This document shows, one piece after another, positions 6,453 to 8,474 of a stretch of DNA of 8,474 nucleotides. The first letter of the stretch is position 1, and every line of letters starts with the position of its first letter. Under the pieces are notes generated by a model that saw only the letters and a list, made by a program, of their open reading frames with translations, ran no database searches and was not told where the DNA came from. Origin of the DNA: Planctomycetaceae bacterium. GTDB taxonomy: Bacteria > Planctomycetota > Phycisphaerae > Phycisphaerales > SM1A02. Made by a program: the position numbers and the translations under genes. The stretch is taken from assembly GCA_027488265.1 (NCBI GenBank), contig JAIYCA010000247.1:1-8474 (forward strand), given 5' to 3'.

Positions 6453-6920
6453 TCACTCGGCGACTTCCACCATGACCTCAACCTCGACGGTCGCGTCAAG
6501 CGGCAGTGCATTGGTTCCGACCGCGGCGCGTGCATGCCGACCTGCCTCGCCAAAGATCTCCTGCATGAATTCGCTTGCGCCGTTGGCAACCTTCGGCTGG
6601 CCGTCAAAGCGATCGTCTGATTGGACGAAAACGCCCAACCGGACAATGCGACGAACCTTCGAGAGGTCTCCGCCGAGGTTGTCGGCAACGACTGCAAGCG
6701 CGTTGAGGGCGCACTGCTTCGCCGCCTTCTGAGCATCCTCAATGGACACCTTCGACGGCACTGGGCCAGTGGCGAGAAGGGCGCCATTCGACATAGGAAG
6801 CTGGCCCGAGACGATGATCAGATTTCCAGTCCGAACAGCGGGCACGTACGCCGCGACGGGCTTGGGTGCGGCGGGGAGAGTGATACCGAGGCGCTCAAGC
6901 GCGGCGTGTGGGTTCGACAT
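6453..6920 (-). CDS. RidA/YjgF/UK114 family protein
   Basis: Small trimeric cytoplasmic protein. Characterised RidA members hydrolyse reactive enamine/imine intermediates made by PLP enzymes; other subgroups are uncharacterised. At 155 residues it matches the longer subgroup often labelled endoribonuclease L-PSP, with an N-terminal RLGITLP extension, rather than the roughly 128-residue RidA. AYVPAVRTGNLIIVSGQLP (residues 24-42) is a typical family stretch. RHARAAVG contains Arg131 at the position of the substrate-binding Arg of RidA, and LPLDATVEVE follows it. Start ATG 6920 has GGAGG (6931-6927) 6 nt upstream. It is monocistronic as far as visible, convergent with the kinase gene, and its promoter lies in the long gap to the right. 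Having the Arg suggests deaminase activity, but subgroup function is inference. Confidence 0.94.
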   Translation of the reverse strand: MSNPHAALERLGITLPAAPKPVAAYVPAVRTGNLIIVSGQLPMSNGALLATGPVPSKVSIEDAQKAAKQCALNALAVVADNLGGDLSKVRRIVRLGVFVQSDDRFDGQPKVANGASEFMQEIFGEAGRHARAAVGTNALPLDATVEVEVMVEVAE

Positions 6921-7078
6921 ACAGGACCTCCGAGGCGCGCAATCCTACTGCACCGCTCGATCATCGGCGGCGGGCGCGTCGGGCCCAACCCCGAACAGGC
7001 GAACCTCACCTCTGCCTCGCACACTTCATGACCCAACTGTCCGGCGAGTTCTCTTCCGAATTCTCTCTGCACCGGAAC

Positions 7079-7107
7079 TTGACACGGATCGCACACGTAC
7101 TACTCTG
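7079..7107 (+). promoter_or_regulatory. Possible sigma-70 promoter in the long gap
   Basis: TTGACA (7079-7084) is followed after 16 nt by TACTCT (7101-7106), which keeps the T1, A2 and T6 positions of a -10 box. If used, the transcript would run into the nested hairpin and, without termination, reach the pseudopilin-like gene with a leader of about 760 nt. Based on two short matches only. Confidence 0.3.
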
Positions 7108-7352
7108 CCTCAGTTACCTGACGGTTGCGGCTATATCGAGGTCGAGCCACCTCTTCTTCCGGCTCCTCTTCACCCCGTCCTGATTGTGTTTCTTGTCGGC
7201 CCCCCGACGCTTCGCCGCAACCGCCGACAATTTGAAACCCTGCATGGGCGCCTCTGTGTCACCTCGCAGTTGAGCCTGATTTGCTCGGCCTTGCTTTCTT
7301 CGTTGTCGCCTCTTGGTTTTTCATGGTTTCGGGTGTAGACACCTGACTCGAT

Positions 7353-7386
7353 GAACCCCTGAAAGGCGGGCGTGGAACCCCTGAAA
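7353..7386. repeat. Paired 12-bp direct repeat, 22-bp period
   Basis: GAACCCCTGAAA occurs exactly at 7353-7364 and again at 7375-7386, separated by GGCGGGCGTG. The 22-bp period is about two helical turns. The second copy supplies the left arm of the nested hairpin that follows. Confidence 0.85.
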
Positions 7387-7429
7387 CTGCCTTCCTAGGC
7401 CATCCTAGGACTTTGAAGGCGTGTTTCAG
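7381..7429. repeat. Nested three-stem hairpin
   Basis: Outer arms CTGAAAC (7381-7387) and GTTTCAG (7423-7429), middle arms GCCT (7389-7392) and AGGC (7417-7420), and inner arms TCCTAGG (7393-7399) and CCTAGGA (7404-7410) around loop CCAT make 18 pairs with small internal bulges. No T-run follows directly on either strand, and no gene ends nearby. It may be a structured RNA, a leader element or a decayed mobile-element end. Confidence 0.75.
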
Positions 7430-7486
7430 AGCAGGCAGCCGTTCTTGAATCAGATCCGTCTCAACGGCACTGACACCCCGCGAGGC

Positions 7487-7548
7487 CTATTCGAATCAGT
7501 ATCTGAATCAGTGTTTGGATCAGTATTTGGATCAGTATTCGAATAGTG
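7487..7548. repeat. 12-bp tandem array bounded by an inverted repeat
   Basis: Units: TTCGAATCAGTA (7490-7501), TCTGAATCAGTG (7502-7513), TTTGGATCAGTA (7514-7525 and again 7526-7537), then TTCGAATAGTG (7538-7548, one base short). An isolated related motif TTGAATCAGA lies at 7445-7454. The ends form a perfect 10-bp inverted repeat, CTATTCGAAT (7487-7496) and ATTCGAATAG (7537-7546), each containing the palindrome ATTCGAAT. It looks like an iteron or multi-site operator, about 325 bp upstream of the pseudopilin-like gene. Confidence 0.85.
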
Positions 7549-7672
7549 CTGGCGCTGGTGGCGTGATGCTGACCTACCGCGTCAACAATGCTCCGCCTGC
7601 CGCTCGACGACGCGAGTCAGCCCGTGCCCCAATGCTCTCATGGACGCCGCCAGCAAGTTCTGCGCAAGTTCG

Positions 7673-7684
7673 GTTCGATCGAAC
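7673..7684. repeat. Perfect 12-bp palindrome with upstream GTTC repeats
   Basis: GTTCGATCGAAC is fully self-complementary. Just upstream, GCAAGTTC is repeated at 7653-7660 and 7664-7671 (11-bp period), placing two GTTC boxes 7 nt apart. This could be a regulator site, 188 bp before the pseudopilin-like gene. Confidence 0.5.
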
Positions 7685-7860
7685 AGAACCTGCACGATGC
7701 TTCGGCCGTACTGAGGGTGTTCCAAAGGGTCGTTCTGAGGAACCGTGCGACACGCACGGATCTGAACGCCTATCCGATTGCCGTTCTCGGCGTGTTTCTT
7801 TCCGCGCCGCCTTCATTCCCCCACCGTGGTCCAACACAATCTGTTGCCCACACCTCTTTC

Positions 7861-7865
7861 AGGAG
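7861..7865 (+). promoter_or_regulatory. SD fixing the pseudopilin-like gene start
   Basis: AGGAG lies 6 nt before ATG 7872. It settles the start in a frame that stays open upstream to 7449. Confidence 0.75.
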
Positions 7866-7871
7866 TCACAC

Positions 7872-8474
7872 ATGCGAACTGACACGTACCGCAACAAGAG
7901 CGGCCTCGCACGCGGGTTCACCCTCGTCGAACTGCTCGTCGTCGTGGCGATCATCGCCCTCCTCATCGGCCTGCTTCTGCCGGCCCTGAGCAAGGCGCAG
8001 CGCTCGGCGAAGACCCTCCAGGACTCGGCGAACATCAGCCAGATCCACAAGGGCTTCCTCACCTACGCCAACCAAGACGACAAGGGCCGCCTCCCGATCC
8101 CAGGCCTGATTCGCCGTCAGTCGGTCGGTGGCACGTTCTACCCGGGCCAGGGTGAAGAGAACCCGACCCAGAACAAGACAGAAGCGCTCTACAGCTCGAT
8201 GATCGCGAAGGGCTTCATCACGCCAGAAGTCTGCGTCTCGCCGGTTGAGACGAACCCCGTCGTCAAGACGAAGTCGGACTACAACTACAGCTCGTACAAC
8301 CCAGGCGCCGCGGGCGACGCTGCAGGTCCGTTCCACTGGGACGCGTCCTTCAAGGCCAACGTCTATGCCAATCCGGACGGTGGCGCGATTAACGTGTCGC
8401 ACACCTCTTACGCGCACCTTGCACTCATTGGCGACCGCAAGAAGTACCACTGGTCGAACAAGGCTGACGGTACC
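7872..8474 (+). CDS. Pseudopilin-like secreted protein (3' end beyond window)
   Basis: Exported protein with a type IV pilin/type II secretion N-terminus; 201 codons are visible and it runs off the right edge. A short basic leader (residues 1-15) ends in Gly15, where prepilin peptidase should cut before Phe16. Mature FTLVELLVVVAIIALLIGLL has Glu at position 5, needed for assembly in this family, and a continuous hydrophobic helix to about residue 38. The rest is a soluble domain rich in Asn, Tyr, Gly and Ser with one Cys, in the style of planctomycete type II secretion-like proteins; I cannot place it in a narrower family. ATG 7872 has AGGAG 6 nt upstream. Codon use is strongly biased: all 13 Lys are AAG, all 6 Phe are TTC, 11 of 12 Asn are AAC and 9 of 10 Tyr are TAC, suggesting high expression. 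It could be a pilin, a pseudopilin or a surface protein. Confidence 0.94.
   Translation, partial: MRTDTYRNKSGLARGFTLVELLVVVAIIALLIGLLLPALSKAQRSAKTLQDSANISQIHKGFLTYANQDDKGRLPIPGLIRRQSVGGTFYPGQGEENPTQNKTEALYSSMIAKGFITPEVCVSPVETNPVVKTKSDYNYSSYNPGAAGDAAGPFHWDASFKANVYANPDGGAINVSHTSYAHLALIGDRKKYHWSNKADGT

Larger units (their letters stand above)
6921..7871. other. Long gap (951 bp) without a convincing gene
   Basis: Open frames here on both strands are short, start without SDs, and give Arg/Ser/Pro/Cys-rich products with no recognisable motif. The left part (about 7020-7330) is pyrimidine-rich on the plus strand. The middle (7353-7546) carries the direct repeats, nested hairpin and 12-bp array listed separately. 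The right part (7653-7684) has GTTC repeats and a 12-bp palindrome. No tRNA, rRNA or transposase remnant was seen. The gap must hold the divergent promoters of the ridA-family and pseudopilin-like genes, and could hold an untranslated RNA. Confidence 0.7.

Noticed and set aside
7668..7690. tRNA, suggested by GGTTCGATC resembling a T-loop
   Set aside because: The flanking bases do not form the 5-bp T-stem, and no acceptor, D or anticodon arms are found upstream.
7574..7837. Minus-strand 87-codon frame in the long gap
   Set aside because: Arg/Ser/Gly-rich low-complexity product, no SD and no motif. Nothing supports translation.
7866..8450. Minus-strand open frame of 194 codons
   Set aside because: It lies antisense to the strongly biased pseudopilin-like gene. 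The bias itself removes stops on the other strand, and the Arg/Val/Asp-rich product has no recognisable domain.

Overview
The window looks like a chromosomal segment from a planctomycete, most likely of the Phycisphaerae type. The reasons are a Ser/Thr kinase with a secretion-ATPase-like N-terminal region, a pseudopilin-like secreted protein of the kind abundant in that phylum, LpxK (a lipid A enzyme, so a Gram-negative envelope), high GC, and mixed use of Shine-Dalgarno (SD) sites and GTG starts. This assignment is inferred from protein style, not from a marker gene. The gene content is mostly ordinary. The less explained material lies between genes.

Layout, left to right. Positions 1-1369 (-) hold the replicative helicase gene dnaB, whose C-terminal end runs off the left edge. 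Positions 1370-1593 are a gap with a parS-like inverted repeat, a 10-bp tandem repeat and a 22-bp near-palindrome. Positions 1594-1923 (-) encode an HU/IHF-family DNA-bending protein. Positions 2192-2527 (+) encode a small predicted lipoprotein that overlaps, tail to tail, the end of lpxK. Positions 2496-4841 (-) form a tightly coupled three-gene unit read maf, then a three-helix membrane protein, then lpxK, with overlaps of 4 nt (ATGA) and 8 nt. Positions 4993-6330 (+) encode a Ser/Thr protein kinase with a C-terminal membrane anchor. A strong hairpin at 6375-6398 separates it from the convergent ridA-family gene at 6453-6920 (-).

Positions 6921-7871 form a gap of about 950 bp in which I see no convincing gene. 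It holds a pair of 12-bp direct repeats leading into a nested hairpin (7353-7429), a 12-bp tandem array bounded by a 10-bp inverted repeat (7487-7546), and a perfect 12-bp palindrome (7673-7684). It ends at an excellent SD for a pseudopilin-like protein gene (7872 to the right edge) whose codon use is far more biased than that of its neighbours.

Functionally, dnaB and the HU gene belong to chromosome replication and nucleoid structure. lpxK belongs to lipid A synthesis, and Maf and RidA are housekeeping or metabolite-repair enzymes. The kinase is a signalling protein with no visible external sensor. The pseudopilin-like protein is an exported, probably abundant, surface or secretion-system component. 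Nothing here forms a clear defence system, prophage or transposon.
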